DNA of 64,000 nt, taken from contig NZ_RBVZ01000012.1 in assembly GCF_004000435.1 (NCBI RefSeq), positions 593 through 64,592 of the forward strand. Direction: 5' to 3'. The position numbers were made by a program, and so were the translations under genes. Of the stretch, positions 1 through 8,266 are shown one piece after another (the stretch's first letter is position 1; each line of letters opens with the position of its first letter). Under the pieces are notes generated by a model, which saw only the letters and a list, made by a program, of their open reading frames with translations, had not been told where the DNA came from and did not search any database. Origin of the DNA: Alexandriicola marinus (lineage in GTDB: Bacteria; Pseudomonadota; Alphaproteobacteria; Rhodobacterales; Rhodobacteraceae).

Positions 1-132
1 TCACATGCGGTGATGTGGGACGTCCAAGGGCCCCAGCCGGTATCGGAAACACGGCCGGATATAAGTGACGAACAGAAGCAAGAAATCGACTTCGATGCGC
101 TCACGCGGATTCGAAAAAGTGACAGTGGATAG
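1..132 (+). CDS. C-terminal fragment of an unrecognised protein (cut by window edge)
   Basis: Frame 1 is open from the first base to a TAG at 130-132 and gives 43 residues. The tail is polar and charged (DISDEQKQEIDFDAL, ending KSDSG) and reads like a genuine C-terminus rather than noise. The gene begins outside the window, so neither its length nor its family can be judged, and I do not recognise it. The following 200 bases up to the cytochrome pseudogene show nothing I can support. Confidence 0.4.
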   Translation, partial: SHAVMWDVQGPQPVSETRPDISDEQKQEIDFDALTRIRKSDSG

Positions 133-339
133 GATTCTCACGCAGCCGCCAGTTCATATTGATGGAAAGGGTCTGCGAGCGTACCGGTCATTTGAGCTGA
201 TGGCAGCGAAGGTCTCGAAGGAGCCCAGAGTGAGCGATGCTGCGCGCTCCACCAATGTCAGTTTTGGTGGTGATCGGCGAAATTGTGTATTTTTGGAAGC
301 ACCGCCAAAAGCTCTACAAAGTGTTCGCGGTGCGCGGTA

Positions 340-886
340 TCACGGGAACCCCGCACGCATGTATGCGATGATTTTCCAGATTTCTTCTTCAGTCAGCGCT
401 TCCCTGAAGGCTGGCATTTCTGTTCCGAAGCGCTGACCGCCCTCAGAAATTGCCCAGAGCAGATACTCGTCTCCCGACATCGGCATCTGAACAAACCATC
501 TAAGGAGAGCCGGAGAAGGCACGAGAGACCGACCGGCCTCACCATCCCCGAGACCCTCGGCTCCATGACAACTTGCGCAGTTCGCTGTGTATAGCGTCTG
601 GCCTTCCGCGATAACTTCAGGCGTCGCGCGAATAGTGCTCCGAGCGCCCCGATGAGCTGCGGGCACGCACTCGTTCATGTAAGTCCAATGTCGTTGCATG
701 CGCTATTGCTGGCCCGGACCCATGTTGCCGTGTCCCCAGCCAGGCATGCGTTCAGACCACATGTGGTTCGGTCCCATTGGCCCGTGACCCCACCCAATCG
801 CCTCGCTGCTGCTGTGCGAAGGCTACAGTAGCAGAGATCATACACACCGCAACCTTACCAAAATAGCGTGATTTATGCTGCTTCAT
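340..886 (-). pseudogene. Small exported c-type cytochrome, disabled by a frameshift and an amber stop
   Basis: The 5' part (ATG at 884-886, preceded by AAGGAGAAGACT on the minus strand) encodes a signal peptide ending ATVAFA. The reading frame then has to shift near 811-820 to continue into a Gly/His/Met-rich stretch (WGHGPMGPNHMWSER), which runs to ...MGPGQQ and meets TAG at 703-705. Past the TAG, in the same frame, the haem domain follows: CASCHG, then PMSGDEYLLWAISEGG and EEEIWKIIAYMRAGF, typical of a mono-haem class I cytochrome. The open frame that starts at 699 has no signal peptide and could not be exported for haem attachment. The pieces join into one plausible cytochrome after one indel and one TAG-to-CAG change. 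A sequencing error could account for one lesion but less easily for both. Confidence 0.75.
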
Positions 887-924
887 AGTCTTCTCCTTAT
901 GGTTTCCGATCAATGAAATTGCCG

Positions 925-1388
925 TCAGGCTGCTTCGTAACTCGTGAACACTTCGGTGTTACCGTCGCGCCGGATCAGAAATACATCGTAGGCTTCACGC
1001 TGATCTTCTGGCCCCATTCCGTGTGATCCATAGGGCATGCCGGGAACGGCGAGACCGACTGCGTCTCGGCGTTCGTCCAGAAGGCGACGAATGTCTGCTG
1101 CGGGCACATGGCCCTCGATCATATAGCCTTCGATCTCGCCTGTGTGGCACGATATCATCTCTTGGGGGATGCCATTGTCCAACTTGTGTCGGACCAGCAG
1201 TGTTCCAAAGCTGCGCTCCTCGGTCACACGGAAGCCTTCAGCCCGAAGAATATCAGCCCAAACCCGGCAACAGCTGCAATTCGGGTCCTTAAGAACGTGG
1301 ATCGACGGAGCTCCCTGCGCAATCGCGGCGAAGGGTGCAATGCTGGTAAGACCTACAGCGGCTATAATAATTTGACGGCGCGTTACAT
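925..1388 (-). pseudogene. DUF411 metal-binding protein with no usable canonical start
   Basis: DUF411 proteins are small exported proteins common in copper loci. Similarity to the intact copy at 13755-14213 runs through the whole domain: DNGIPQEMISCHTGEIEGY, EGHVPAADI, AVGLAVPGMPYGS, EAYDVFLI. The open frame from the ATG at 1225-1227 lacks the N-terminal half. Upstream in the same frame lie a signal-peptide-like segment (RRQIIIAAVGLTSIAPF) and the metal motif CSCC. No ATG, GTG or TTG precedes that segment in frame. An ATG at 1386-1388 sits two bases out of register, so a small indel at the start is the simplest reading. A rare ATT start is possible but less likely. Confidence 0.55.
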
Positions 1389-1443
1389 CAATATCAGTCG
1401 TCCTTTAGCTCTGTCCTAGTCTATTTCATCGCTTAGTGGCTGC

Positions 1444-1800
1444 TTATCTCCCGCGATAGTTGTCGCAGGCCTCAACGCCCCCTGCGACCACATCGAGAAG
1501 TGCGTCCACATCGCTCAACAGCGTTGCGATACGTGCGCTACTGATACGGTAGCGGATGAAGCGCCCATCTCGGTCGCTGTTAACTAGCCCGCACTCCAAC
1601 AAGCATCGCAAGTGGTTGGATACGTTTGGTTGTGATAGTCCCGTACGCTCGACGAGTTCGTGAACAACCAGCGGCTCCCCGCACAGCGCGCCGAGAATAG
1701 ACAAGCGGCTTGGGTCGGCAAAGCCGCGAAATAGTTTTGCGCGTTGTTCAATGGTACCGACCTTGCGGTCCACAACGATCTGCGTCATATCATTGCTCAC
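1444..1800 (-). CDS. ArsR-family metal-sensing repressor, CmtR-like
   Basis: A 118-residue winged-helix repressor. The recognition helix region reads LSQPNVSNHLRCLLECGLV. Cys66 and Cys70 (CLLEC) plus a C-terminal Cys112 (EACDNY) match the CmtR arrangement, where two helix Cys and one C-terminal Cys bind Cd or Pb. The gene is divergent from the CDF pump at 1845, with 44 bases between them. It most likely represses that operon and itself until Cd, Pb or Zn binds. Family is clear; the exact metal is inferred from Cys placement. Confidence 0.85.
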   Translation of the reverse strand: MSNDMTQIVVDRKVGTIEQRAKLFRGFADPSRLSILGALCGEPLVVHELVERTGLSQPNVSNHLRCLLECGLVNSDRDGRFIRYRISSARIATLLSDVDALLDVVAGGVEACDNYRGR

Positions 1801-1844
1801 TGATATATTATCCTTTGATCCACTTTAGCAGGAGAACTGCGATC
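1801..1844. promoter_or_regulatory. Divergent control region of the ArsR regulator and CDF pump
   Basis: This AT-rich gap between two divergent starts holds TGATATATTATCC followed by TTTGATCCAC, an imperfect dyad in the usual place for an ArsR-family operator. AGGAGAA at 1830-1836 is the ribosome site for the CDF gene. The operator call rests on position and composition only. Confidence 0.4.
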
Positions 1845-2699
1845 ATGGCCAACGCTGATAGCACCGGTTCGGCGGCAGATATCCCATCCTTCCGTTACCG
1901 CGTTTCCGGTATGGATTGCGCCAAGGATGCCGCCCAGATCGAGCGGGCGGCGCAATCTGCAGGTATCGCGCCTGACGCCGTGAAAGTGTCTACTGCAACG
2001 CACATAATGACTTTGACAGCTCCCGAAGCGCGCTTGCCGGAAATTGAAAAAGCCGTCGAGACAACAGGGTATGGGTTTGACCGCATCGAGAGCGACGAAG
2101 ATATTCAGCAAGGTGCGGCCCATCAGGACCCTGGCTATCGCCGCGCGCTCTGGATCGTTGTGATCCTGAATGTTGGTTATGGCGTTCTTGAAATGATCGG
2201 CGGGTTCATTGCCGGGTCACAGGCCGTGAAGGCCGACGCGTTGGATTTCATCGGCGACGGCGCAATCACCTTCCTCGGCCTGTTGGCCATCGGCTGGAGC
2301 CTCGCTTGGCGAGCGCGGTCGGCTCTGATCCAGGGCATCTTCCTCGGCCTGCTTGGTCTTGGAGTCTTTGGCACGACCATCATAAGGGCATTCGAGCCGA
2401 CAACCCCAGACGCCACTTTGATGGGGATTCTGGGCCTGATTGCTCTTGTGATAAATGTCATCTCCGTGCTGCCGTTGCTGCGGTACCGCAAGGGCGACGC
2501 GAACATGCGCGCTGTCTGGCTGTTCTCGCGCAACGACGCCATCGGCAACGCCGCAGTCGTTATCGCCGCCGGGCTGGTGGTTTGGCTAGGCAGCGCATGG
2601 CCCGATCTCATCGTAGCCTTCGGGATCGCCGGACTGTTCCTGCACTCGTCATGGGCGATCATCCGCGACGCGCGGGCCGATCTGAAGGCGGTGGCATGA
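1845..2699 (+). CDS. Cation diffusion facilitator with N-terminal heavy-metal-associated domain
   Basis: A metal efflux pump of the inner membrane, exchanging divalent metal (Zn, Cd, Pb or Co) for protons. Residues about 15-75 form an HMA-like fold, but the usual CxxC loop is reduced to GMDCAKD, so only one Cys remains. From about residue 90 there are six membrane segments. The transport-site positions read DALDFIGD and SRNDAIGN rather than the common HxxxD pair, so metal selectivity may differ from CzcD. I chose ATG 1845 because of the AGGAGAA just upstream; longer in-frame starts overlap the divergent regulator. Its stop overlaps the lspA start, so the two are translated together. Confidence 0.85.
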   Translation: MANADSTGSAADIPSFRYRVSGMDCAKDAAQIERAAQSAGIAPDAVKVSTATHIMTLTAPEARLPEIEKAVETTGYGFDRIESDEDIQQGAAHQDPGYRRALWIVVILNVGYGVLEMIGGFIAGSQAVKADALDFIGDGAITFLGLLAIGWSLAWRARSALIQGIFLGLLGLGVFGTTIIRAFEPTTPDATLMGILGLIALVINVISVLPLLRYRKGDANMRAVWLFSRNDAIGNAAVVIAAGLVVWLGSAWPDLIVAFGIAGLFLHSSWAIIRDARADLKAVA

Positions 2700-3205
2700 A
2701 CAGCCGCGTTCTCGGTGGGCTTTGCGCCATCGCCGCGTTTGGTGTTGATCAGGGCACCAAGGCTCTTGCCCTGAACTCCCCGGCGCTTGAGAACGGGGTC
2801 GAGGTTCTGCCCTTTCTCAACCTCGTGCGGGTTTTGAACGATGGGGTCAGCTTCGGTATGCTCGGCGGGGTCGTACCCTGGTGGGGTCTGGTCGCACTTG
2901 CTGCCGTGGTCGTGGCATGGCTGCTGATCTGGCTGTGGAAGGCTCCGGACAGGCTGACAGGTGCGGCGCTCGGTCTGATCATCGGAGGCGCGCTTGGCAA
3001 TATCCTTGACCGTCTGCGCTATCAGGCCGTCCCTGACTTTCTCGACTTCCATTACAGGTCATACCACTGGCCGTCCTTCAACTTGGCTGACGTGGCGATC
3101 TTTTGTGGGGCAGCATTGCTGTTCTGGGACAGCTTTCGCACCTCGAAAGTTAGGCCGGAAAATCGGGAACAAGACAATCGCAAGGGAGATGTCACGGGGG
3201 GATAA
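2696..3205 (+). CDS. lspA: Lipoprotein signal peptidase II (first copy)
   Basis: This aspartic protease removes the signal peptide of diacylglyceryl-modified prolipoproteins at the inner membrane. The 169-residue product has four membrane segments. Both catalytic Asp boxes are visible: VLNDGVSFG and NLADVAIF, along with GGALGNILDRL. The ATG lies inside the CDF stop codon (ATGA), so it is coupled to the metal pump. Metal loci with an lspA are known, for example pbrC of lead resistance, where it is thought to serve a metal-handling lipoprotein. A second lspA is at 15023-15496. Expression is probably controlled by the ArsR protein at 1444. Confidence 0.9.
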   Translation: MNSRVLGGLCAIAAFGVDQGTKALALNSPALENGVEVLPFLNLVRVLNDGVSFGMLGGVVPWWGLVALAAVVVAWLLIWLWKAPDRLTGAALGLIIGGALGNILDRLRYQAVPDFLDFHYRSYHWPSFNLADVAIFCGAALLFWDSFRTSKVRPENREQDNRKGDVTGG

Positions 3206-3242
3206 CAGCTAACAGGCAAAGAACTTTGGGAGGGAATTCGGC

Positions 3243-3764
3243 TTGAGATTTTTGGATTGGATTGACCGTGGCATTCGCGGCATCGGCGTCGTGACTGCGT
3301 GGCTGACAGTTGTTTCGATTGCTGCTTATGGCGCGCTTCAGATGCTGGATCGCAAGCTACAACTTGGCGTGTCGAGCTATTTGCCGGACCTGTCCACGTC
3401 ACTGCTGTTCATCCTAATTTTCTTGACCTTTGGGTATACCTATCTGCGCGACGGTCACGTGCGCGTTGATGTTCTTCGCAGACATTGGTCCGCCCGCCGC
3501 ATTGCTTGGATCGAACTGATTGGCGGCCTTTTTGTCCTTCTGCCGCTCGCCGCCATCCTGACCTACTACGGATGGGACGGTTTGATGCGCACCACGAAAT
3601 ACGCGGAAACCCAGTTGTGGGCACAACGCATCACCGGGGTCATCGGCCCCATCTTGCTGGCTCTTGCCGGGATGATCGTAGCCCTTCGCAACATCGCCTT
3701 TCTGACAGGGAGACGTGCGCAAGGTGCACCGGAACAAGCAAGCGGCCTGCACAATGGTGAATGA
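3243..3764 (+). CDS. TRAP transporter small permease subunit (DctQ type)
   Basis: TRAP transporters import organic acids and related solutes using a Na+ gradient. This 173-residue subunit has four predicted membrane segments (about 13-32, 51-70, 91-112, 132-154) and the typical DLSTSLLFILIFLTFGY and YLRDGHVRVDVL stretches. The start is TTG at 3243, preceded by GGGAGGG. It overlaps the large permease gene by 11 bases. No periplasmic solute-binding DctP gene is on either side, so the substrate cannot be guessed. Confidence 0.85.
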   Translation: MRFLDWIDRGIRGIGVVTAWLTVVSIAAYGALQMLDRKLQLGVSSYLPDLSTSLLFILIFLTFGYTYLRDGHVRVDVLRRHWSARRIAWIELIGGLFVLLPLAAILTYYGWDGLMRTTKYAETQLWAQRITGVIGPILLALAGMIVALRNIAFLTGRRAQGAPEQASGLHNGE

Positions 3765-5127
3765 GGTCCTCACGGTTGCCATGCTTGTCGTGATGGCGAT
3801 TGGGGTTTTCAGTGGCTTTCCGGTGGCGCTGGTGCTCGCGGGGACAGGCTTCTTGGGGTTTGTCGCTGCGGTTTGGGTGGGGATCACTGATTTTCAGCAT
3901 CTGGGGCTGATCTACCTGCGGGCCCGTGGTGTACTGACCAATGAATCAGTCCAATTCACCAGCGTTCCAATGTTGATTTTTCTTGGCCTGATCCTGAATG
4001 CCAGCGGGATTGCCGAAACCATGTTTCGCTTGCTGGGGCGTCTTCTGACAGGCGTTCCCGGTCGCTACGCCATTGCGACTTTGCTGATCGGCCTCGTTCT
4101 TGCGCCCGCCGCCGGGGTGATCGGTGCTTCCGTCATAACTGTGGCGTTGGTGGCCTATGCCCCGATGATGGCGTCGGGCTACGCACCGCGAACCGCAGGA
4201 GGCGCTGTCGCAGCTTCTGGAGCATTGGGTGTCGTGTTCCCGCCAGCCGTGATGCTGTTCTTCATCTCGAACGTGTTCTATCTGCGCATCGGATTGATGT
4301 ATGTGGCCCTCATCGTACCTGTGCTTCTGATGGTCATGGCCTTCGCGGTCTACTTTGCGGTCACCTTGAGAAAAACGGTCGAAATCCCGCTGGACACACC
4401 CAAGACCAATCTTGTGTCAGACCTCTTGTTTGTACTCGCGTCTGTCGCGGTCATCGCATCCATTCCGCTCAGCATCATTCTGGGCTTTGCGACACTAACA
4501 GAGGCGGCTGGAGTAGGGGTTTTTGGCGCGCTTTTGGTTGCTCTGGCGCGAAAGCGTCTGTCTTTCTCGTCGTTAAACTCTGTCACGGTGCAGACAAGCA
4601 CGATGACGTCGATGGTCTTCTTCATCGTACTTGGCGCATCGGTGTTTTCGCTCAGTTTCCACCTCGTTGGTGGACCAAATGTGATCTTCGACTGGATATC
4701 CGCATTCGATCTCACCCGGTGGGAACTGTTGGCCATGCTCCTTGGCGTGATCATCATACTTGGGTTTGTTTTTGACTGGATCGAGGTGCTGCTGGTCTTT
4801 GTACCCGTACTGATGCCGATTATTTCAGAGCTCGACTTCGCAGATCACGTCGGCTCTGCCTACTTTGCACAAATCTGGATCGCTGGCCTGATAGCCTTGG
4901 CGTTGCAGACGTCTTTTCTGACGCCCCCTTTCGGTTATGCCCTGTTCTTTGCCAAGATGGCCGCACCGAAGGGTATCAATCTGTCTGATATCTATCGCGG
5001 AGCGGTACCCCTTGTTGCCATTGAGATTGCATTGATCGCGGCGCTGATCTCGTTTCCTCAGCTTATCACTTGGCTGCCCGAAATGGCCCTTGGGGATGCC
5101 GATGCGCCGCAATTGATACAGCGGTGA
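3754..5127 (+). CDS. TRAP transporter large permease subunit (DctM type)
   Basis: The 457-residue channel subunit of the TRAP system, with about 12 membrane segments. Family stretches include FSGFPVALVLAGTGFLGF near the N-terminus, LAPAAGVIGASVIT and QTSFLTPPFGYALFF near the C-terminus. ATG 3754 is the natural start: it overlaps the end of the small permease, as in other dctQM pairs. The open frame extends further upstream inside dctQ, but that part looks unrelated. The pair follows lspA by 37 bases and may be cotranscribed with the CDF operon. Confidence 0.88.
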   Translation: MVNEVLTVAMLVVMAIGVFSGFPVALVLAGTGFLGFVAAVWVGITDFQHLGLIYLRARGVLTNESVQFTSVPMLIFLGLILNASGIAETMFRLLGRLLTGVPGRYAIATLLIGLVLAPAAGVIGASVITVALVAYAPMMASGYAPRTAGGAVAASGALGVVFPPAVMLFFISNVFYLRIGLMYVALIVPVLLMVMAFAVYFAVTLRKTVEIPLDTPKTNLVSDLLFVLASVAVIASIPLSIILGFATLTEAAGVGVFGALLVALARKRLSFSSLNSVTVQTSTMTSMVFFIVLGASVFSLSFHLVGGPNVIFDWISAFDLTRWELLAMLLGVIIILGFVFDWIEVLLVFVPVLMPIISELDFADHVGSAYFAQIWIAGLIALALQTSFLTPPFGYALFFAKMAAPKGINLSDIYRGAVPLVAIEIALIAALISFPQLITWLPEMALGDADAPQLIQR

Positions 5128-5346
5128 GTGATGTAGCCTGCAGCGGGGGAAAGCATTCCCTTGTGGGTTCTCTAGGTTTAACCGTTTTTTCGGATTGAGC
5201 TGAAGCGGCCACTGGCGCAGCCGCAGCGAAATGGTGCTTAGTCCGCTCTCCGGACAAACGCACCGAAAGCAGCGAAGGGCCGGTATTTGAACAACTCAGC
5301 ACGCTAAAATTCTCGCAGCATGATGGCAAAGCTGTCTTTGTCAGCG

Positions 5347-6042
5347 CTAGTAGTTCACCTGTTCGAAGCCGTAGTTGCCCTCATAGTCACGCCAATCGAC
5401 GAAGACAGATCGGTGATAGATACCCGGGCAATTCTGGCCCCAACGTTCAAGTCCCACATGGGCCTCGGGCAGGGCAGTTATGGAAGATCGCTGCCATGAG
5501 AAATCGCCTTGGGTCCCGTAGGTGCCGAGGACCACGGTCGCGCTTCGGTTACAATCCCCATCGCGCCCGGACTCGTGCTGTCGTGCATACCGTACATCGA
5601 AGACGCGGATGGACCGCACGAAATTGAACTCTGGCCCGCTGATATCGATGTCCGCGCGGTCCTGAACAAGCCGAAGGGTGAAGTCTGTGGGAACGAGATT
5701 ATCTACTGGCAAGGATTGGAGCGGTCGACGGTTGTCGGTCCGGTACAAGGCTTCAATTATGCGGTCAGCGTTGTTTGATTGCCGATCGCTCTCATAGGAC
5801 GCGCCCATGGGACAGCGCCAGATTTGCAGCGGCGGTTCCACTGGCCAAGGCGTAATCCGCCGGATGAACTCGGCGCGGGCTCGGGCGCAAGGGACGGAAG
5901 CGGGCCAGCCGCCAGACAGGCACAAGAGGATCGCGCAATCGATCGGGTAGGTCTGCGCGCGGGCGGGTGCCGGCAGCGAAAAGCTTGTCGCGGCCAAAGC
6001 GACTGCGACCGAGGGGAGGAGCTTCTTGAGTAAATGGCGCAT
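5347..6042 (-). CDS. Exported protein of unknown function, conjugative-plasmid type
   Basis: About 231 residues with a clear signal peptide (MRHLLKKLLPSVAVALAATS ending PARA-QTYP). The mature part starts with TYPIDCAILLCLSGGWPAS and contains RITPWPVEPPLQIWRCPMG. I associate this pattern with hypothetical proteins lying beside mobilisation or type IV secretion genes in Rhodobacteraceae plasmids, but that is from memory. No transfer gene is beside it here. An upstream in-frame ATG at 6076-6078 exists, but MRHLL is a better signal-peptide start. It has the opposite orientation to the TRAP genes and looks like a leftover from an older mobile context. Confidence 0.6.
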   Translation of the reverse strand: MRHLLKKLLPSVAVALAATSFSLPAPARAQTYPIDCAILLCLSGGWPASVPCARARAEFIRRITPWPVEPPLQIWRCPMGASYESDRQSNNADRIIEALYRTDNRRPLQSLPVDNLVPTDFTLRLVQDRADIDISGPEFNFVRSIRVFDVRYARQHESGRDGDCNRSATVVLGTYGTQGDFSWQRSSITALPEAHVGLERWGQNCPGIYHRSVFVDWRDYEGNYGFEQVNY

Positions 6043-6235
6043 ACTGGGGGACCTCCGTGAGAGGAGTTCAGCATACATACGATAATATACTATCGCAACG
6101 CAAAATATAAAGCCGCATAATGAAGTTTATGTTAACCAACTGGCGCCCTGAGCCGCTAAAACATTACGATTTGATAATGCCCCGGCAAGGGCAGTGCCAC
6201 CGTACCAAAGTTACTCCTTTGCGAAAGGAGCGACC

Positions 6236-6562
6236 ATGTTCAGAACTTTCGGATTGCTCTTGGGTCTCGCAACTGCTGTAGTTCTTTTGTTTATGGTTTC
6301 GAACAGATGCTGTCTTCTGCGAAGGCATCTGATTGAAAGCTACTCTACCTTTCACTTGCCCAGGCGATTGCCGCCTTCATTTCCGCCGGGTCGAACTAAC
6401 GGAGTTCTGCCGTGGTCAGCACGTCGGCGAACCTGGTTCCCCACTCCAACAAAGCCCCTTCGCCCACCACAGAGACGCGGCGGAAGTCATTCCTATGGGC
6501 TGTGTCGATTTTCAGATCTTCGAGCAGAGCGGACGGCCCATCGTAGCCTTCGAACCTCGTGA
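6236..6562 (+). CDS. Possible small membrane peptide (low confidence)
   Basis: The ATG at 6236 is preceded by CGAAAGGAGCGACC, a good ribosome site, and the first residues form one hydrophobic helix (LLLGLATAVVLLFMV). After about residue 25 the frame becomes Arg/Pro-rich and runs antisense through the STAS gene, which is not convincing coding sequence. One frame over, translation would stop at about 6340 after a short tail (DAVFCEGI). It may therefore be a roughly 30-residue membrane peptide with a frameshift, or a chance ORF. Nothing else is seen between 6043 and 6236 except AT-rich sequence. Confidence 0.3.
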   Translation: MFRTFGLLLGLATAVVLLFMVSNRCCLLRRHLIESYSTFHLPRRLPPSFPPGRTNGVLPWSARRRTWFPTPTKPLRPPQRRGGSHSYGLCRFSDLRAERTAHRSLRTS

Positions 6563-6707
6563 GATCGAGAACCAGGCCGGGCTTACTTGTCTCTTGCAGG
6601 CGCTCATGAAGCAGGGCGTGCATCCGTTTCAGGTCGCTTTCGCTGAGCTTGCCCTCGCAGGCGAGGCCAATCGTGTCGTCATGAGCTGTCAGTGTCTCGG
6701 TGAACAT
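6396..6707 (-). CDS. SpoIIAA-like (STAS) protein, truncated by an in-frame amber codon
   Basis: SpoIIAA-like small proteins have a STAS-type fold; their role is not well defined. The start is ATG at 6705-6707, inside the end of the CDF gene. The body contains GKLSESDLKRMHALLHERL, GLVLDLTRFEGYDG and GTRFADVLTTAELR. The frame then meets TAG at 6396-6398. Reading through gives FDPAEMKAAIAWASER and a second TAG at 6345-6347. Family members usually continue as AELRYFD, so the TAG sits exactly where a Tyr codon is expected. The protein thus lacks its last 16-17 residues (the final helix) and may be non-functional. Confidence 0.8.
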   Translation of the reverse strand: MFTETLTAHDDTIGLACEGKLSESDLKRMHALLHERLQETSKPGLVLDLTRFEGYDGPSALLEDLKIDTAHRNDFRRVSVVGEGALLEWGTRFADVLTTAELR

Positions 6708-7659
6708 GGTTTTCCTCCTCTTTTTCCGGTTTGCCGTGACCGTAAAGGTCAGCGTTTTCGTGTGCGCGGTCTTCGTGCTCAAATTCCAGACTCGAATGAC
6801 CGATGCTGAAATCGTCCTTCAGCCGGTCCTTGATCGCGGCCTTGATCTTTTCGATTTGACCCCAGCCGTCCGCTGTCAGCACGACGTGGCAGTCCAGAGC
6901 CGCCTCGTGCTCCTGCATCTGCCACAGATGCACGTGATGAACGTCCGCGACACCATCCACACCCCGCATCGCCTGAACGACGGTTTCATTATCGATGTCC
7001 GGTGGACTGCCGAGCATCAGCGTCCGAATCGGACCGCCGATCTCGGTAAATGCGAGGTAGAGGATGTAGAGAGCGATGCCGATGGTGATCGCCGGGTCGA
7101 CCCACCGCATGTTGTAGAGGAGGATGAGCGAGCCGCCGATGATGACCGCCACGGAGGCCAAAGCGTCCGATAGGTTGTGCAGGAAGAGCGCACGGATGTT
7201 CACGCTGCCTTTCTGCATCGAATAGGTTAGCAGCGCCGTCAACGTGTCGACGACCAGTGCCACACCGCCCAGGATCACCACCGTCCAGCCCTGTACCTCT
7301 GGTGGGTCGATCATGCGCATACCACCCTCGTAGATCAGGTAGAAGCCGATCAGGATAAGTGTCGTGTAGTTGATGAGCGCTGCGACGATTTCTACCCGCC
7401 CATAGCCGAAGGTCATGCGCTTGTCCGCCGGGCGGCGAGCGATCTTACGCGCGAAGAAGGCGATCACCAGCGACGCCATGTCCGAGAAATTGTGGAGGGC
7501 ATCCGCGATCAGCGCGAGGCTGCCGGAAAGGATCCCGCCGACGATCTGCGCGACCGTCAGGAGGCCGTTGGCCCAGATGGCGATGGAGACGCGACGATCA
7601 CCGGATTGAGGATCGATGTGGGCGTGGCCGTGATCATGCGGCACGGTTCGTCTCCTCAT
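6679..7659 (-). CDS. Cation diffusion facilitator, CzcD/ZitB type
   Basis: An inner-membrane Zn/Cd/Co-proton antiporter of 326 residues. His-rich termini (HDHGHAHID at the start; EHEDRAHENADLYGHGK near the end) flank six membrane segments. The binding sites are intact: HNFSD (about residues 56-60) and HNLSD in the fifth segment. The C-terminal cytoplasmic dimer domain carries VHHVHLWQMQEHEAALDCHV. The start MRRRTVPHD is preferred because it overlaps the end of the transglutaminase gene, giving coupling. It is the second gene of the operon driven by the MerR-type promoter at 8227-8257. Confidence 0.9.
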   Translation of the reverse strand: MRRRTVPHDHGHAHIDPQSGDRRVSIAIWANGLLTVAQIVGGILSGSLALIADALHNFSDMASLVIAFFARKIARRPADKRMTFGYGRVEIVAALINYTTLILIGFYLIYEGGMRMIDPPEVQGWTVVILGGVALVVDTLTALLTYSMQKGSVNIRALFLHNLSDALASVAVIIGGSLILLYNMRWVDPAITIGIALYILYLAFTEIGGPIRTLMLGSPPDIDNETVVQAMRGVDGVADVHHVHLWQMQEHEAALDCHVVLTADGWGQIEKIKAAIKDRLKDDFSIGHSSLEFEHEDRAHENADLYGHGKPEKEEENHVHRDTDSS

Positions 7660-8197
7660 GGCGGCGGTTCGGCCGATCGAATCCGGGGACCGGCGGCAAG
7701 ATTCCGCGGCGGATGCGGCGAACCCTGGCATTCATCCAGTGACGGATGACGTGGCGATAGAGCAAGTCGCGCACAAATCCGAAGTTCTGGCGGTGATTGA
7801 CCCATCCGTCGCCCAAGTCCACCTCTACCCAGGAGTGGAGGATTTCGGACGGCGCGAGGGGATAGACGAGTTCCGGAACGACGCCTCTCTGAAGCGCCTT
7901 GTGGATTGTGAACCCGTGCAGTCGGCAGCGAACTCCCACGCCACGCAGCAGGGCCATGAGGAGCGTGCCCTTGGTGTTGCACTGCCCGTGGCCATCTGCG
8001 AGGACCTCGGACGCCGGAATGTCGTCGGCGCGGTTGTAGCCGAAGGTAATCTCGTTCCTGACGAAATCGTAGATGGCCCCAATTCGGTCGTCGCTGGGAA
8101 GGTCTGCCCAGCCGCGCTCCTCGATCAGTTTTGCAATTGAGGTCGCGTCAAAATCCAGCAGCCGGGTTTTGGCCAAATGAGGGTCGGCGGGGTTCAC
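7634..8197 (-). CDS. Transglutaminase-like cysteine protease-fold protein
   Basis: The core has the transglutaminase-like triad: GHGQCNTKG (Cys), HSWVEVDLGDGW (His, Asp). This fold covers proteases and peptide-modifying enzymes; the substrate is unknown. GTG at 8195-8197 is chosen over the upstream GTG at 8219-8221 because AGGAGG sits 6 bases before it, whereas the upstream GTG has no ribosome site. The product has 187 residues, no signal peptide, and is probably cytoplasmic. It is the first gene of an operon with a CDF pump and the STAS gene, so its role is presumably linked to Zn/Cd-type stress. Confidence 0.78.
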   Translation of the reverse strand: MNPADPHLAKTRLLDFDATSIAKLIEERGWADLPSDDRIGAIYDFVRNEITFGYNRADDIPASEVLADGHGQCNTKGTLLMALLRGVGVRCRLHGFTIHKALQRGVVPELVYPLAPSEILHSWVEVDLGDGWVNHRQNFGFVRDLLYRHVIRHWMNARVRRIRRGILPPVPGFDRPNRRHEETNRAA

Positions 8198-8226
8198 GGG
8201 ATACCTCCTCGAATCGTTCACGAGAA

Positions 8227-8257
8227 TATGTAGTTGCTACAGTCACTGTAGCTTCAA
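8227..8257 (-). promoter_or_regulatory. MerR-type promoter/operator, CTACAGT-nn-CTGTAG class
   Basis: On the minus strand, TTGAAG and TACATA are separated by 19 bases that hold the dyad CTACAGTGACTGTAG (8237-8251). The overlong spacer with a central dyad is the hallmark of MerR-family activated promoters. It points at the transglutaminase-CDF-STAS operon. The ZntR-like regulator at 8970-9398 carries the same half-sites at its own start. Confidence 0.8.
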
Positions 8258-8266
8258 GCCCCGATT

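Noticed and set aside
811-835. CTACAGTAGC resembling a class A MerR half-site
   Set aside because: It is inside the signal-peptide coding part of the cytochrome pseudogene, and there is no -35/-10 pair at proper spacing.
5128-5346. Possible gene between the TRAP and exported-protein genes
   Set aside because: Only short frames without ribosome sites or domains; left as non-coding.
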